Notes: a model not told the origin generated them from the letters alone. Numbered from the stretch's first letter, positions 16,398 to 24,918 are shown. The stretch: 27,700 nucleotides of DNA from JALOTE01 sp031422195 (GCA_031422195.1 JANOPZ010000005.1:1-27700), one strand, 5' to 3'. Translations and numbers: made by a program.

Positions 16398-16609
16398 TTT
16401 CACGTGCAGTCTAAATGGCTGCGTTGCCGTAAAATGACCAATGCGCATTTTTGCGTCCATGGTCGAAAGTCCCCTGTTATCCAGAAAACGTAGCAACCGT
16501 GCCTGAAGATCACGCAAAGAAGTGTGGTAACAAAAATCTCAAAATTTAATCAAAACAGAGAGTTAACACCAAAGGCCAATTAACTGACTCATTGTCTTAG
16601 GTGTTTGAT

Positions 16610-18529
16610 TCAAAGCAGCTTTCGCACAGCCGCTACAATGCCGTCTCTATCGATACCAGCGTTGGCCATCATAACTTCGGGTTTGTTATGATCAACAAAT
16701 TCATCGGGCATCACCAAGGATCGGATTTTCAATTTGCCATCGAGCAGCCCATTCTGGCTAAGGTACTGCATGACTTGAGAGCCAAAGCCACCCGAAGCGC
16801 CCTCTTCGACCGTGATCATCACATCGTGCGTCGCTGCGAGTTGAGCAATCATTGCCTCATCAATGGGCTTGGCAAAACGGGCATCAGCGATCGTAATTTG
16901 TATGCCGTCAGCTTCAAGATTATCAGCAGCGGCCATTGCATCACCCAACCTTGTGCCGAGTGAAACGATGGCAACTTTTGTGCCTTTGGCCGTTGGGCTG
17001 GCGTGCTTGACAATACGGCCTTTGCCGATGGGCAGCATTTCGCCGCGTATCGGCATTTCAACACCTACGCCGTTGCCGCGCGGGTAACGGAACGCAATGG
17101 GGCCAGAATCATGAGCAACTGCCGTTCGCACGGCATTAACCAATTCAGCTTCATCAGATGGCGCCATCAGCACCATATTTGGGATAATCGACAAAAATCC
17201 GATATCAAATGCACCGCAATGCGTTGCACCGTCCGCACCGACATAACCTGCGCGGTCGATTGCAAAACGAACAGGCAGATTCTGTATGCAAACATCATGC
17301 ACAACTTGATCATAGGCCCGCTGTAAAAAGCTTGAATAGATTGCGCAAAACGGCTTCATGCCCTCGGTCGCCATCCCCGCAGCGAAGGTCACCGCATGCT
17401 GTTCCGCAATGCCCACATCAAAAGTGCGGCTCGGGTAGGCTTGGCCAAAAAGATCAAGCCCGGTGCCGGTCGGCATGGCGGCTGTAATGGCCACAATCTT
17501 ATCGTCCAGCGCGGCTTCGGCCATTAAGGCATCGGCAAACACCCGCGTATAGGCTGGTGCGTTGGAAGCAGCCGTTGCTTGCGTGCCCGTTATGACATCA
17601 AACTTATTGACGCCGTGATATTTGTCAGGCGCGGCCTCCGCCGGGGCGTAACCATGACCTTTCCGAGTGACTACGTGAATCAAAACCGGACCATCATGCT
17701 CATCGCGCACGTTTTCCAACGTTTCGACCAATTGCTCTATATCATGACCATCAAGCGGGCCAATGTGGTGCCAGCCAAGTTCCTCAAACATTGTGCCGCC
17801 AGAAACATAGCCGCGTGCATGCTCAACCGCGCGCGTGATGGCGTAATCCAGACGTTTGCCAAGATAACCTGTGAGTTTCTTGCCCATTTCTCGCATAGAT
17901 GAATAGGTGCGCCCGGCTGTGAGGCGGCCAAAATAGCGACTTAAAGCTCCGGCAGGCGGAGCAATCGACATCTCATTGTCATTCAAAATGACGATCATAC
18001 GCGCATCCAACGCACCGCCATTATTGAGTGCCTCAAACGCCATGCCAGCAGACATCGAGCCATCGCCAATGACCGAAATGACACTGTTTTTACGGCCTGA
18101 AAGATCACGTGCCACGGCCATGCCGAGACCGGCAGAAATCGAAGTTGATGAATGCGCTGCACCAAACGGATCATATTCGCTCTCATCGCGCTTGGTAAAG
18201 CCTGACAGTCCGCCTGGCTGGCGCAATGTGCGGATGCGGTTGCGCCGCCCCGTTAGAATTTTGTGCGGATAAGCTTGATGACCAACGTCCCAAATCAAGC
18301 GGTCGTCCGGCGTGTTGAACACGTAATGGATTGCCACGGTCAGTTCAATAACGCCAAGCCCTGCCCCCAGATGACCACCAGTTCGTGATACCGTATCAAT
18401 ATGTTCTGCACGCAGTTCATTGCAAAGTTGAGGCAACTGATTTTTCGCAAGTTTTCGCAAATCCGCAGGCACGTTGACGGTATCAAGCAGTGGCGTTGCT
18501 GGCATCGGGTGTGAAACTACAGAATTCAT
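16610..18529 (-). CDS. dxs: 1-deoxy-D-xylulose-5-phosphate synthase
   Basis: First enzyme of the MEP isoprenoid pathway: pyruvate plus glyceraldehyde 3-phosphate gives DXP, CO2 being lost, with thiamine diphosphate. The 639 residues are the usual length. Landmarks are GGHLGAGLGVIELTVAIHYV near 52-71, WDVGHQAYPHKILTGRR, the TPP/Mg site GDGSMSAGMAFEALNNGG, EELGWHHIGPLDGHD, the pyrimidine-domain AAMPTGTGLDLF and DVGIAEQHAVTFAAGMA with the conserved Glu, and RAGYVGADGATHCGAFD. The C-terminal transketolase domain ends AAVRKLL. It lies 26 bp after the xseB stop, an arrangement (xseB-dxs) common across Proteobacteria. Confidence 0.97.
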   Translation of the reverse strand: MNSVVSHPMPATPLLDTVNVPADLRKLAKNQLPQLCNELRAEHIDTVSRTGGHLGAGLGVIELTVAIHYVFNTPDDRLIWDVGHQAYPHKILTGRRNRIRTLRQPGGLSGFTKRDESEYDPFGAAHSSTSISAGLGMAVARDLSGRKNSVISVIGDGSMSAGMAFEALNNGGALDARMIVILNDNEMSIAPPAGALSRYFGRLTAGRTYSSMREMGKKLTGYLGKRLDYAITRAVEHARGYVSGGTMFEELGWHHIGPLDGHDIEQLVETLENVRDEHDGPVLIHVVTRKGHGYAPAEAAPDKYHGVNKFDVITGTQATAASNAPAYTRVFADALMAEAALDDKIVAITAAMPTGTGLDLFGQAYPSRTFDVGIAEQHAVTFAAGMATEGMKPFCAIYSSFLQRAYDQVVHDVCIQNLPVRFAIDRAGYVGADGATHCGAFDIGFLSIIPNMVLMAPSDEAELVNAVRTAVAHDSGPIAFRYPRGNGVGVEMPIRGEMLPIGKGRIVKHASPTAKGTKVAIVSLGTRLGDAMAAADNLEADGIQITIADARFAKPIDEAMIAQLAATHDVMITVEEGASGGFGSQVMQYLSQNGLLDGKLKIRSLVMPDEFVDHNKPEVMMANAGIDRDGIVAAVRKLL

Positions 18530-18555
18530 CAGTGCAATCTTTACTCAGGAGCTAT

Positions 18556-18795
18556 TCATTGAGGGTCAAGCGGCTCGGTGCCGTCTGGTTTGCCGTCGCG
18601 CGTTAAACGTATTTTTTCAACGCGTGTTTCTGCTGATTTCAGCAACGTGTCGCAGTGAACTTTTAGCGCTTCTCCACGCTCATAGTTTTCGATTGATTTA
18701 TCAAGTGCCATATCGCCGCGCTCCAAACCGTCGACGATTTTTTCAAGTTCAGCTAAGGCCGCCTCAAAACTCATTTGTGAAACATCATCTGCCAT
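18556..18795 (-). CDS. xseB: Exodeoxyribonuclease VII small subunit
   Basis: A 79-residue subunit that binds XseA to form the single-strand DNA exonuclease VII. The family signature is FEAALAELEKIVDGLERGDM followed by ALDKSIENYERGEALKVHCD, predicted as two helices. The partner xseA is not in the window, as is usual. The ATG at 18795 is six bases past the stop of the deacetylase-like gene, and dxs follows 26 bp later, so the three genes look like one transcript. Confidence 0.94.
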   Translation of the reverse strand: MADDVSQMSFEAALAELEKIVDGLERGDMALDKSIENYERGEALKVHCDTLLKSAETRVEKIRLTRDGKPDGTEPLDPQ

Positions 18796-18801
18796 TGCGC
18801 C

Positions 18802-19737
18802 TCATCCCTTCATCAGGCGGGCAACATGCGCAACCGAGCCTGACAGGCCCTGTAAATCATAGCCGCCCTCAAGCAAGCTCACCAAACGGCCTTTAGCAAA
18901 CTTATCTGCTTTTTGCATCAATTGGCCGGTGGCCCAATCAAAATCATCTTCCGTCAAATTAATGCCCCCTAATGGGTCGCGGTAATGGGCATCAAAACCG
19001 GCTGAAATAAGGATCAAATCGGGTTGAAACGCGTCGATTGCAGGCAGAATTCGTGACGCAAATGCATCGCGGAATTCATCGCTTCCGTCACCCTCAAGCA
19101 GCGGAGCATTAACGATATGGTTGTCATGCCCTGCACCGGTTTCAGTTTTAGCGCCTGATCCGGGAAATAGTGGCATTTGGTGGGTTGAACAAAACAGAAC
19201 CGACGGGTCATCCCAGAAAATATCTTGGGTGCCATTTCCGTGGTGCACATCCCAATCAACAATAGCAACGCGCGTCGCGCCATGTTTTTGTTGAGCGTAA
19301 CGGGCTGCAATTGAAGCATTTGCAAACAGACAAAAGCCCATGGCTTTGCTTTTTTCGGCATGGTGGCCGGGGGGACGCGAACAAATAAATACATTCGACG
19401 CTGTGCCGGAAAAGACCTCATCGACACCAGCCATCGCAGCGCCAATGCCATGTAAAGCGGCATCAAAACTATGTGGGCTCATAATTGTGTCGGGATCCAC
19501 ACGTGAAATGCCGGTCTTTGGCGACATTCGCTTCATATTATCCAAATGCGACTTTGGATGAACCAAAAGCACTGCGCTTTCGTCGGCTTTGGGTGCGGTG
19601 GCCCGTTCGAGCAAGTCAAATTCTGGCGCCGCCAAAGCGGCCGCAATCGCGCGCATTCGTTCGGCGCGCTCAGGGTGGCCGGCCGGCGTTGTGTGCTCTA
19701 GAAATATGTCATTGGTGTAAAGTCGTGTGCTCATCAA
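18802..19737 (-). CDS. Histone deacetylase family protein (zinc deacetylase, AcuC/AphA-like)
   Basis: Zinc amidohydrolase of the arginase/HDAC fold, 311 residues. In bacteria such enzymes remove acetyl groups from polyamines, other small amines or protein lysines; the substrate is not readable here. The active site is complete: RPPGHHAEKSKAMGFCLFAN has the His-His pair, VDWDVHHGNGTQDIFWDDP the zinc ligands Asp and His, FCSTHQMPLFPGSG follows, and ILISAGFDAHYRDPLGG the second ligand Asp, with EGGYDLQGL giving the tyrosine side. It is 61 bp downstream of aroC and six bases upstream of xseB, and is probably co-transcribed with xseB and dxs. Confidence 0.93.
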   Translation of the reverse strand: MMSTRLYTNDIFLEHTTPAGHPERAERMRAIAAALAAPEFDLLERATAPKADESAVLLVHPKSHLDNMKRMSPKTGISRVDPDTIMSPHSFDAALHGIGAAMAGVDEVFSGTASNVFICSRPPGHHAEKSKAMGFCLFANASIAARYAQQKHGATRVAIVDWDVHHGNGTQDIFWDDPSVLFCSTHQMPLFPGSGAKTETGAGHDNHIVNAPLLEGDGSDEFRDAFASRILPAIDAFQPDLILISAGFDAHYRDPLGGINLTEDDFDWATGQLMQKADKFAKGRLVSLLEGGYDLQGLSGSVAHVARLMKG

Positions 19738-19798
19738 AATAGCCTAAGCTTTTCACGCACCAAGGCCAAGGATGATGATGCCGTAATCCAGAAAAATC

Positions 19799-20887
19799 TT
19801 AGCCTTTGCCGGTTTGCCCGCGGTGGCGCAAATAATGGTCCGCAATGGCGCAGGCCACCATCGCCTCGCCAATGGGTACTGCGCGAATGCCAACGCACGG
19901 GTCGTGGCGGCCTTTGGTGACAACGTCCACTTCCTGGCCCGCCGCATCAATTGAGCGCATGGGCATCAACATAGATGACGTTGGTTTGACAGCAAAACGA
20001 GCAACGATCGGCTGGCCGGTCGAAATGCCACCCAAAACACCACCCGCGTGGTTGGAAAGAAATACGGGTTTGCCATCGTCGCCAATACGGATTTCATCGG
20101 CATTATGTTCACCGCGGGTGCGGCCAGCTTCAAAGCCCAGTCCGATTTCTACGCCTTTTACAGCATTGATGCTCATGAGATTGGCAGCAATATCCGAATC
20201 AATTTTCCCATAGATTGGCGCACCCAGACCTTCAGGAACGCCTTCCGCGACCACCTCAATAATGGCACCAACCGAAGAACCAGCTTTGCGGATACCGTCG
20301 AGATAATCAGCAAAGGTTTCAACCGAAGAAGCGTCCGGTGAGAAAAAAGGATTGTTATCGACCTCTAACCAATCCCATTTGTTGCGGTCAATGTTATGTT
20401 CACCCATCGAAATCAATGCGCCGCGCACTTGCAGACCCGGTACAATTTTACGGGCCAGAGCGCCTGCGGCAACGCGCGCTGCGGTTTCACGCGCTGACGA
20501 CCTGCCACCTCCACGATAATCGCGTATGCCATATTTCATGTCATACGTAATATCGGCGTGGCCGGGCCTATACTGTTGCGCAATATCGCCATAGTCTTTC
20601 GAACGCTGATCGACATTTTCAATCATCATTGAAATTGGCGTTCCGGTGGTGATGTAGCCGTCGCCCTCTTCCAAGACGCCGGAAAGAATTTTAACCTGAT
20701 CAGGCTCTTGTCGCTGCGTCGTAAACCGTGATTGGCCGGGCCGGCGTTTATCTAAGTACATCTGAATTTCGGCCAGCGTGAACTGAATTCCGGGCGGGCA
20801 ACCATCGATAACGCAGCCAAGCGCCGGCCCATGGCTTTCACCCCAGGTGGTCACACGGAAAAGATGGCCGAAGGTATTGTGAGACAT
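19799..20887 (-). CDS. aroC: Chorismate synthase
   Basis: Last shikimate-pathway step: EPSP to chorismate, needing reduced FMN. It has 362 residues, as expected. Signatures are FRVTTWGESHGPALGCVIDG at 10-29 with the catalytic-type His, DKRRPGQSRFTTQRQEPDQV, HADITYDMKYGIRDYRGGGR followed by SSARETAARVAAGALA, and near the end GRHDPCVGIRAVPIGEAMVA. The gene's start has no recognisable Shine-Dalgarno; instead two exact tandem copies of a 15-base unit stand just before the ATG at 20887. Together with aroA the window holds two of the seven shikimate-pathway genes. Upstream on the same strand is the sugar-binding protein gene, separated by a terminator. Confidence 0.97.
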   Translation of the reverse strand: MSHNTFGHLFRVTTWGESHGPALGCVIDGCPPGIQFTLAEIQMYLDKRRPGQSRFTTQRQEPDQVKILSGVLEEGDGYITTGTPISMMIENVDQRSKDYGDIAQQYRPGHADITYDMKYGIRDYRGGGRSSARETAARVAAGALARKIVPGLQVRGALISMGEHNIDRNKWDWLEVDNNPFFSPDASSVETFADYLDGIRKAGSSVGAIIEVVAEGVPEGLGAPIYGKIDSDIAANLMSINAVKGVEIGLGFEAGRTRGEHNADEIRIGDDGKPVFLSNHAGGVLGGISTGQPIVARFAVKPTSSMLMPMRSIDAAGQEVDVVTKGRHDPCVGIRAVPIGEAMVACAIADHYLRHRGQTGKG

Positions 20888-20890
20888 AAG

Positions 20891-20920
20891 TTGGAAGAAC
20901 CGCTGTTGGAAGAACCGCTG
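20891..20920. repeat. Perfect tandem duplication of a 15-bp unit before aroC
   Basis: TTGGAAGAACCGCTG occurs twice head to tail with no mismatch (20891-20905 and 20906-20920), three bases upstream of the aroC start codon. In the direction of aroC the unit reads CAGCGGTTCTTCCAA. No AGGAG-like sequence lies in or near it. It looks like a recent slippage duplication within the 5' UTR. Confidence 0.9.
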
Positions 20921-21021
20921 TAAGTTTCATCAGCCTTTTATTGCGAGCAAGCGGCGCGGTCAAATCCCAGATTCACAGGCCTCAAAAATCACCGGTCCAA
21001 AATTCAACGGCGAAAAGTGAA

Positions 21022-21047
21022 ATTGCGGCGCAGTGAAGCGCCGCAAT
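21022..21047 (-). terminator. Rho-independent terminator after the sugar-binding protein gene
   Basis: ATTGCGGCGC and GCGCCGCAAT form a perfect 10-bp stem around a six-base loop, ten bases past the stop codon of the gene at 21057. On the minus strand the stem runs into TTTCACTTTT, an interrupted T tract. It would separate this gene from aroC. Confidence 0.7.
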
Positions 21048-21056
21048 AAAGTTTTG

Positions 21057-22328
21057 TTATATTCCGGCTGTATCAGCCAATTGTTTGGCTGCATCAACTG
21101 AAGTCATGTCCGAGTTAAAATGCTCGGTCACAACATCGGTCATTGCGCCCACAACGGCAGCTGATGTGGCGTGTGTGAAGGCTACTGTGGGTAACGCAGT
21201 GCCTTTGGTTTCAGCGGCAGCAAAATCACTCATGCCTTTAATGGCACATGCATCAAAGCCTTCGGTTGAAACGCCTTTAATGGCAGGGATCGAGCCTTTG
21301 GCGATGTTGAACTGTCGTTGCACTTCAGGATCAACAATTGCGTTGGCAACTACGGCTTGCGCCGCTTTGCCTTCTGCAGTTGGTTGCTCAAACATTGAAA
21401 ATGAGTTGATCAAGTAGACGAAATCTTCACTTGTGCCGGGTGATGCAAAACACAAAAAGTCTGTGTCAGCGACTTTCTTGGCGTTTGTAAACTCACCCTT
21501 TGCCCAATCACCCATGATTTGCATGGCAGCTGTGCCTTCAATGACCATCGCTGTGGCCAAGTTCCAGTCGCGGCCCGAGAAGTTATCGTCGACCATGCCG
21601 CGCAACAAACGCATTTGGTCGAACACTTTTACCATCGTTTCGCCGCCAAGAGTGGCTTTGTCGAGGTCAATGAAGGCTTTTTTATAGAAATCCACGCCGC
21701 CAATACCCAAAGCAACGCTGTCAAACAAAGTCATGTCCTGCCAAGGCTGGCCGCCATGGGCGAGCGGCGTTATGCCTGCTTCTTTGAATTTGGGTGCAAG
21801 AGCATTGAATTCTTCCCAAGACGTTGGAACAGCTGCACCGATTTTATCAAATGCGGATTTGGAAGCCCAAACCATGTTGACGCGATGCACATTGGTTGGT
21901 GCAGAAACCCAGCGGCCATCGATTTCGGTGAATTTCTTCACTGGCTCGTAAAACGCATCATTCCATTTGCCTGCTGCAGCTACATCTTTCAGATCTGCCA
22001 ACATGCCCGCTTTAGCCCAATCGGTAATGTTTGTGCCAAGCATCAACATGGAAGCTGGTGGATTGCCTGCGGCAATGCGTGCTTGCAAAGCCGTTTTAGC
22101 TTGATCGCCGCCGCCGCCGGCTATTGGCGCATCTTCCCATTTAACACCTCCGGCTTCAACTTTAGCTTTGACAAAAGCCAAAGCTGCAGCTTCGCCGCCG
22201 GATGTCCAAAAATGCATAACCTCAACTTTTTGCTCGGCAGCAGCGGTACCAATGGCCGCAGTATTAGCCATAGCGGCCAAAGACAAAGCACAGGCACTAA
22301 GTGCCAAATTTCGATACATTCTCAACAA
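21057..22328 (-). CDS. Carbohydrate ABC transporter substrate-binding protein (glucose/mannose-type)
   Basis: Periplasmic sugar-binding protein of ABC importer family 1, about 423 residues. A Sec signal peptide ends near NTAAIGTAAAEQKVEV, with no lipobox. The mature start VEVMHFWTSGGEAAALAF and the AGGGGDQAKTALQARIAAGN stretch resemble the glucose-binding GtsA-type proteins of Pseudomonas; the ligand is inferred, not proven. No permease or ATPase gene adjoins, so it is an orphan in this window. The start is uncertain: GAGGAGGATAAA at 22340-22329 is well placed for TTG at 22328 (or TTG at 22325), while the ATG at 22319 lies 14 bases from it; either gives a functional signal peptide. It has its own promoter with a LacI-type operator and its own terminator, hence is likely regulated by sugar. 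Confidence 0.92.
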   Translation of the reverse strand: MLRMYRNLALSACALSLAAMANTAAIGTAAAEQKVEVMHFWTSGGEAAALAFVKAKVEAGGVKWEDAPIAGGGGDQAKTALQARIAAGNPPASMLMLGTNITDWAKAGMLADLKDVAAAGKWNDAFYEPVKKFTEIDGRWVSAPTNVHRVNMVWASKSAFDKIGAAVPTSWEEFNALAPKFKEAGITPLAHGGQPWQDMTLFDSVALGIGGVDFYKKAFIDLDKATLGGETMVKVFDQMRLLRGMVDDNFSGRDWNLATAMVIEGTAAMQIMGDWAKGEFTNAKKVADTDFLCFASPGTSEDFVYLINSFSMFEQPTAEGKAAQAVVANAIVDPEVQRQFNIAKGSIPAIKGVSTEGFDACAIKGMSDFAAAETKGTALPTVAFTHATSAAVVGAMTDVVTEHFNSDMTSVDAAKQLADTAGI

Positions 22329-22358
22329 TTTATCCTCCTCAGGGTAAAATTAGACACA

Positions 22359-22422
22359 TGGAACGTTCCAACATACATGTGCCTAGAAATTGGTCAATAT
22401 TAATTTATAAATTCTGGAACGT
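22359..22422 (-). promoter_or_regulatory. Promoter and LacI-family-type operator of the sugar-binding protein gene
   Basis: On the minus strand a -35 TTGACC (22397-22392) and a -10 TATGTT (22375-22370) are 16 bp apart. The perfect 12-bp palindrome TGGAACGTTCCA (22359-22370) begins at the last base of the -10 and covers the start point, and a half copy TGGAACGT lies upstream at 22415-22422. A palindrome centred on CG with flanking AA/TT is the usual operator form of LacI-family repressors. CACATG and CATGTG (22355-22360, 22376-22381) flank it as a second inverted repeat. No LacI-type regulator gene is in the window. Confidence 0.6.
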
Positions 22423-22447
22423 AAAAACGCCCTGCCGTTCTAAACGG

Positions 22448-23044
22448 CTAAACCCAACGCAGCTTGGACCCATCCACAAATAAGAATTGGTCTTGGGGAA
22501 CTTCAGCTATTGCAGCCTCTTCAGCCTCCATTTCGCCAATCAAATAATAGATTGAGCGCAGCACACCGCCATGAGCTGTGATCACAGTTGGGCAATTGAG
22601 CGATGCTAACACAGTGCGTACACGGTCTGCCAGCAACATATAAGACTCGCCGTTGGGCGGCACAAAACCCCATTTGTTACCGGCCCGCTCTTCAATAGAA
22701 TCAGGACTTGTCAGTGAAATTTCTTCAATTGTTTGGCGCTCCCAGTCGCCGTAGCTAACCTCACGCAACAAGGGTTCCAAATGATAATCAGTTGGGACAA
22801 GGTCAGCATACCGGCGAACAATTTCCATGGTTTCACGGGCTCGTGACAGAGGGCTGGAAACGAAGTGCCAGCCTGCCACGTCTGGAAGTTCTAATTTGAA
22901 AGCTAAGCCATTGCGCTTGGCTTGCCCGCGGCCGGTATCATTCAAAGGAATATCAACAGAACCCTGAAACCGCCCTTCAGCGTTCCAATCAGTTTGGCCA
23001 TGACGGATGAGATAAAAGGGATAAGGGGCAACAAAACGCGGCAT
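22448..23044 (-). CDS. Histidine phosphatase family protein (phosphoglycerate mutase-like)
   Basis: Phosphatase of the branch-1 histidine phosphatase superfamily, 198 residues from the ATG at 23044. The phosphohistidine motif LIRHGQTDWNAEGRFQG carries His15, followed by DIPLNDTGRGQA, SSPLSRARETMEIV with the second Arg, the acidic LLREVSYGDWE, and VITAHGGVLRS with the second catalytic His. The substrate cannot be told; most such short proteins are general phosphatases rather than glycolytic mutases. A TTG at 23056 overlapping the fabI stop would add four residues (MKFV) and is an alternative start. It follows fabI by eight bases and is likely in its operon. Confidence 0.92.
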   Translation of the reverse strand: MPRFVAPYPFYLIRHGQTDWNAEGRFQGSVDIPLNDTGRGQAKRNGLAFKLELPDVAGWHFVSSPLSRARETMEIVRRYADLVPTDYHLEPLLREVSYGDWERQTIEEISLTSPDSIEERAGNKWGFVPPNGESYMLLADRVRTVLASLNCPTVITAHGGVLRSIYYLIGEMEAEEAAIAEVPQDQFLFVDGSKLRWV

Positions 23045-23052
23045 TACAAATT

Positions 23053-23868
23053 TCAATCCTGCACCTTCGACATATCGGGTGCATCAACTTGCTTCATGCC
23101 AACGATATGGTATCCATTATCGACATGGTGCACTTCACCCGTGACTGCCCGTGATAAATCTGACAACAAATACAGGCCAGCATCGCCAACTTCGTCGATT
23201 GTCACATTGCGGCGTAACGGTGAATTATATTCATTCCATTTGAGAATGTAACGGAAATCACCAATGCCGGACGCGGCAAGGGTTTTAATTGGCCCAGCGG
23301 AAAGTGCGTTGACACGGATATTTTTGGGGCCAAGATCGTTGGCCAAATAGCGCACACTGGCTTCAAGCGCAGCCTTGGCGACGCCCATTACATTATAGTG
23401 CGGCATAACACGTTCAGCGCCATAATAAGTGAGCGTTAGCATTGAACCGCCTTCGGGCATAAGCTTCTCGGCACGCTGTGCAATGGCTGTCATTGAATAA
23501 ACCGATATATCCATCGTGCGGGCAAAATTGTCTCGCGTCGTGTCAACATAACGGCCCTCGAGTTCGTTTTTGTCTGAAAACGCTACAGCGTGAACCACGA
23601 AATCTAGCTTGCCCCAAATGCGCTCAATTTCAGCAAATACGGCGTCGATCGTTGCCATATCGGTTACATCACAATGACCAACGACAATTGCGTTGATCTC
23701 GGCTGCAAGCGGCTCTACGCGCTTTTTAAGTGCGTCACCTTGATACGTAAATGCTAATTCCGCACCATGATCAGCACAGGCTTTGGCGATGCCCCAGGCA
23801 ATAGATCGATTATTGGCAACGCCCAAAACAAGCCCGCGCTTGCCTTCCATAATTCCCTTGGCTGCCAT
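23053..23868 (-). CDS. fabI: Enoyl-[acyl-carrier-protein] reductase (NADH)
   Basis: Last reduction step of each fatty-acid elongation cycle; triclosan-target type. The protein has 271 residues. The nucleotide site GLVLGVANNRSIAWGIAKAC is at 12-31, with the FabI-specific spacing, and the active site is LTYYGAERVMPHYNVMGVAK with Tyr148, Tyr158 and Lys165 (Y-x6-K). ALSAGPIKTLAASGI follows. The ATG at 23868 has AGGGA seven bases upstream. The histidine phosphatase gene follows after eight bases, and a J-domain gene precedes it by 70 bp on the same strand. Confidence 0.97.
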   Translation of the reverse strand: MAAKGIMEGKRGLVLGVANNRSIAWGIAKACADHGAELAFTYQGDALKKRVEPLAAEINAIVVGHCDVTDMATIDAVFAEIERIWGKLDFVVHAVAFSDKNELEGRYVDTTRDNFARTMDISVYSMTAIAQRAEKLMPEGGSMLTLTYYGAERVMPHYNVMGVAKAALEASVRYLANDLGPKNIRVNALSAGPIKTLAASGIGDFRYILKWNEYNSPLRRNVTIDEVGDAGLYLLSDLSRAVTGEVHHVDNGYHIVGMKQVDAPDMSKVQD

Positions 23869-23938
23869 TTTTTGTCCCTAAAGGTTGTGTGTTAACCGGC
23901 ATATCGCATAGCCAGAAGGCTGCTTCAACTGCGTAAAT

Positions 23939-24844
23939 CTACTTCGTTTCACGGATAGATTCAGCAAATTTCAGCAAGGCATGTTCTTCGCTGCCCGGCA
24001 ACATAATGCGAATCGAGATCATTAAATCGCCACGGGCCCCGTTTTTGTCTTCAAGTCCGCGCTCTTTTAAGCGAAAAATCCGGTCACCATCCGTCATCGG
24101 CGGGATGGTCAACGCAATGCGGCCCTGCGGCGTATCAATTGGAACCTTGCCACCAAGGACAGCAACATCAAACGGAACTGCCACATCTACGGTCACATTT
24201 GTGCCATCGACGCGCCGTCTTGGGTCCTGTTTGAAGCGAACCGTAACATTTGCGTCACCTGCGACACCACCGGTCGGCGATGAATAACCTTTGCCTTTGA
24301 GACGAATGACTTGCCCGTCGACAACACCTTTCGGGAGTGAAATTGCGATACGGGCACCCGTTGGCAATTCCAACTCGGCTTTGCCGGCAGCAATCTCTTC
24401 CAGCGTCACTTCTTTGGTATATTGTAAATCATTGCCTGCTTGGGGAGAAAACCCTGATTTGGCTTTCCGTTTTTCGTTGGCCGGGCCAAAACCTGCGCCA
24501 AACAACTCGGATAAAATATCATCTGCACCAGACGAGCGGCGGCGTTCACTGGCATTTGGCCCGGCAAAACCACCAAAACCCTCAAACGGGTTGCCGCCTC
24601 TGTTGCTTCTTTGTGGTGTTGGTTTGCCGTCTGGCCCAATCAATCCGCGATCAAATTCATCGCGTTTTGCCGGATCACTCAGAATTTCATAAGCTTGGTT
24701 CAACTCTGAAAAACGCGCCTGCGCTTTAGGATCACCCGGATTTTGATCGGGGTGATGTTTCTTTGCGGCTTTGCGGTAGGCCGACTTTAATTCGGCGGCT
24801 TCTGCAAGTCTGCCGACGCCCAGCACGGTATATGGGTCACGCAT
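23939..24844 (-). CDS. CbpA-type J-domain co-chaperone (DnaJ C-terminal domain protein)
   Basis: Hsp70 (DnaK) partner of 301 residues. The J domain is at residues 1-66 (MRDPYTVLGVGRLAEAAELK onwards) with the essential HPD in AKKHHPDQNPGD and the helix III-IV NQAYEILSDPAKRDEFDRG. A Gly/Phe-rich linker follows (about 70-125, RGGNPFEGFGGFAG), then the substrate-binding C-terminal domain with LPKGVVDGQVIRLKGKGY and GDLMISIRIMLP. The CxxCxGxG zinc repeats of DnaJ are absent, so this is the CbpA type. The ATG at 24844 is preferred to a GTG three codons earlier because the J domain begins there. It lies upstream of fabI on the same strand. Confidence 0.94.
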   Translation of the reverse strand: MRDPYTVLGVGRLAEAAELKSAYRKAAKKHHPDQNPGDPKAQARFSELNQAYEILSDPAKRDEFDRGLIGPDGKPTPQRSNRGGNPFEGFGGFAGPNASERRRSSGADDILSELFGAGFGPANEKRKAKSGFSPQAGNDLQYTKEVTLEEIAAGKAELELPTGARIAISLPKGVVDGQVIRLKGKGYSSPTGGVAGDANVTVRFKQDPRRRVDGTNVTVDVAVPFDVAVLGGKVPIDTPQGRIALTIPPMTDGDRIFRLKERGLEDKNGARGDLMISIRIMLPGSEEHALLKFAESIRETK

Positions 24845-24918
24845 GGCGCACACTCAAAATAGAATCTCTTTGCCATATATGGTGATAAAACCATGCGACG
24901 TCGAGTTTTTTGAACCCT

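Noticed and set aside
16565..16605. AACACC/GGTGTT repeat downstream of dxs as a terminator
   Set aside because: Six pairs with a 29-base loop and no T run directly after it.
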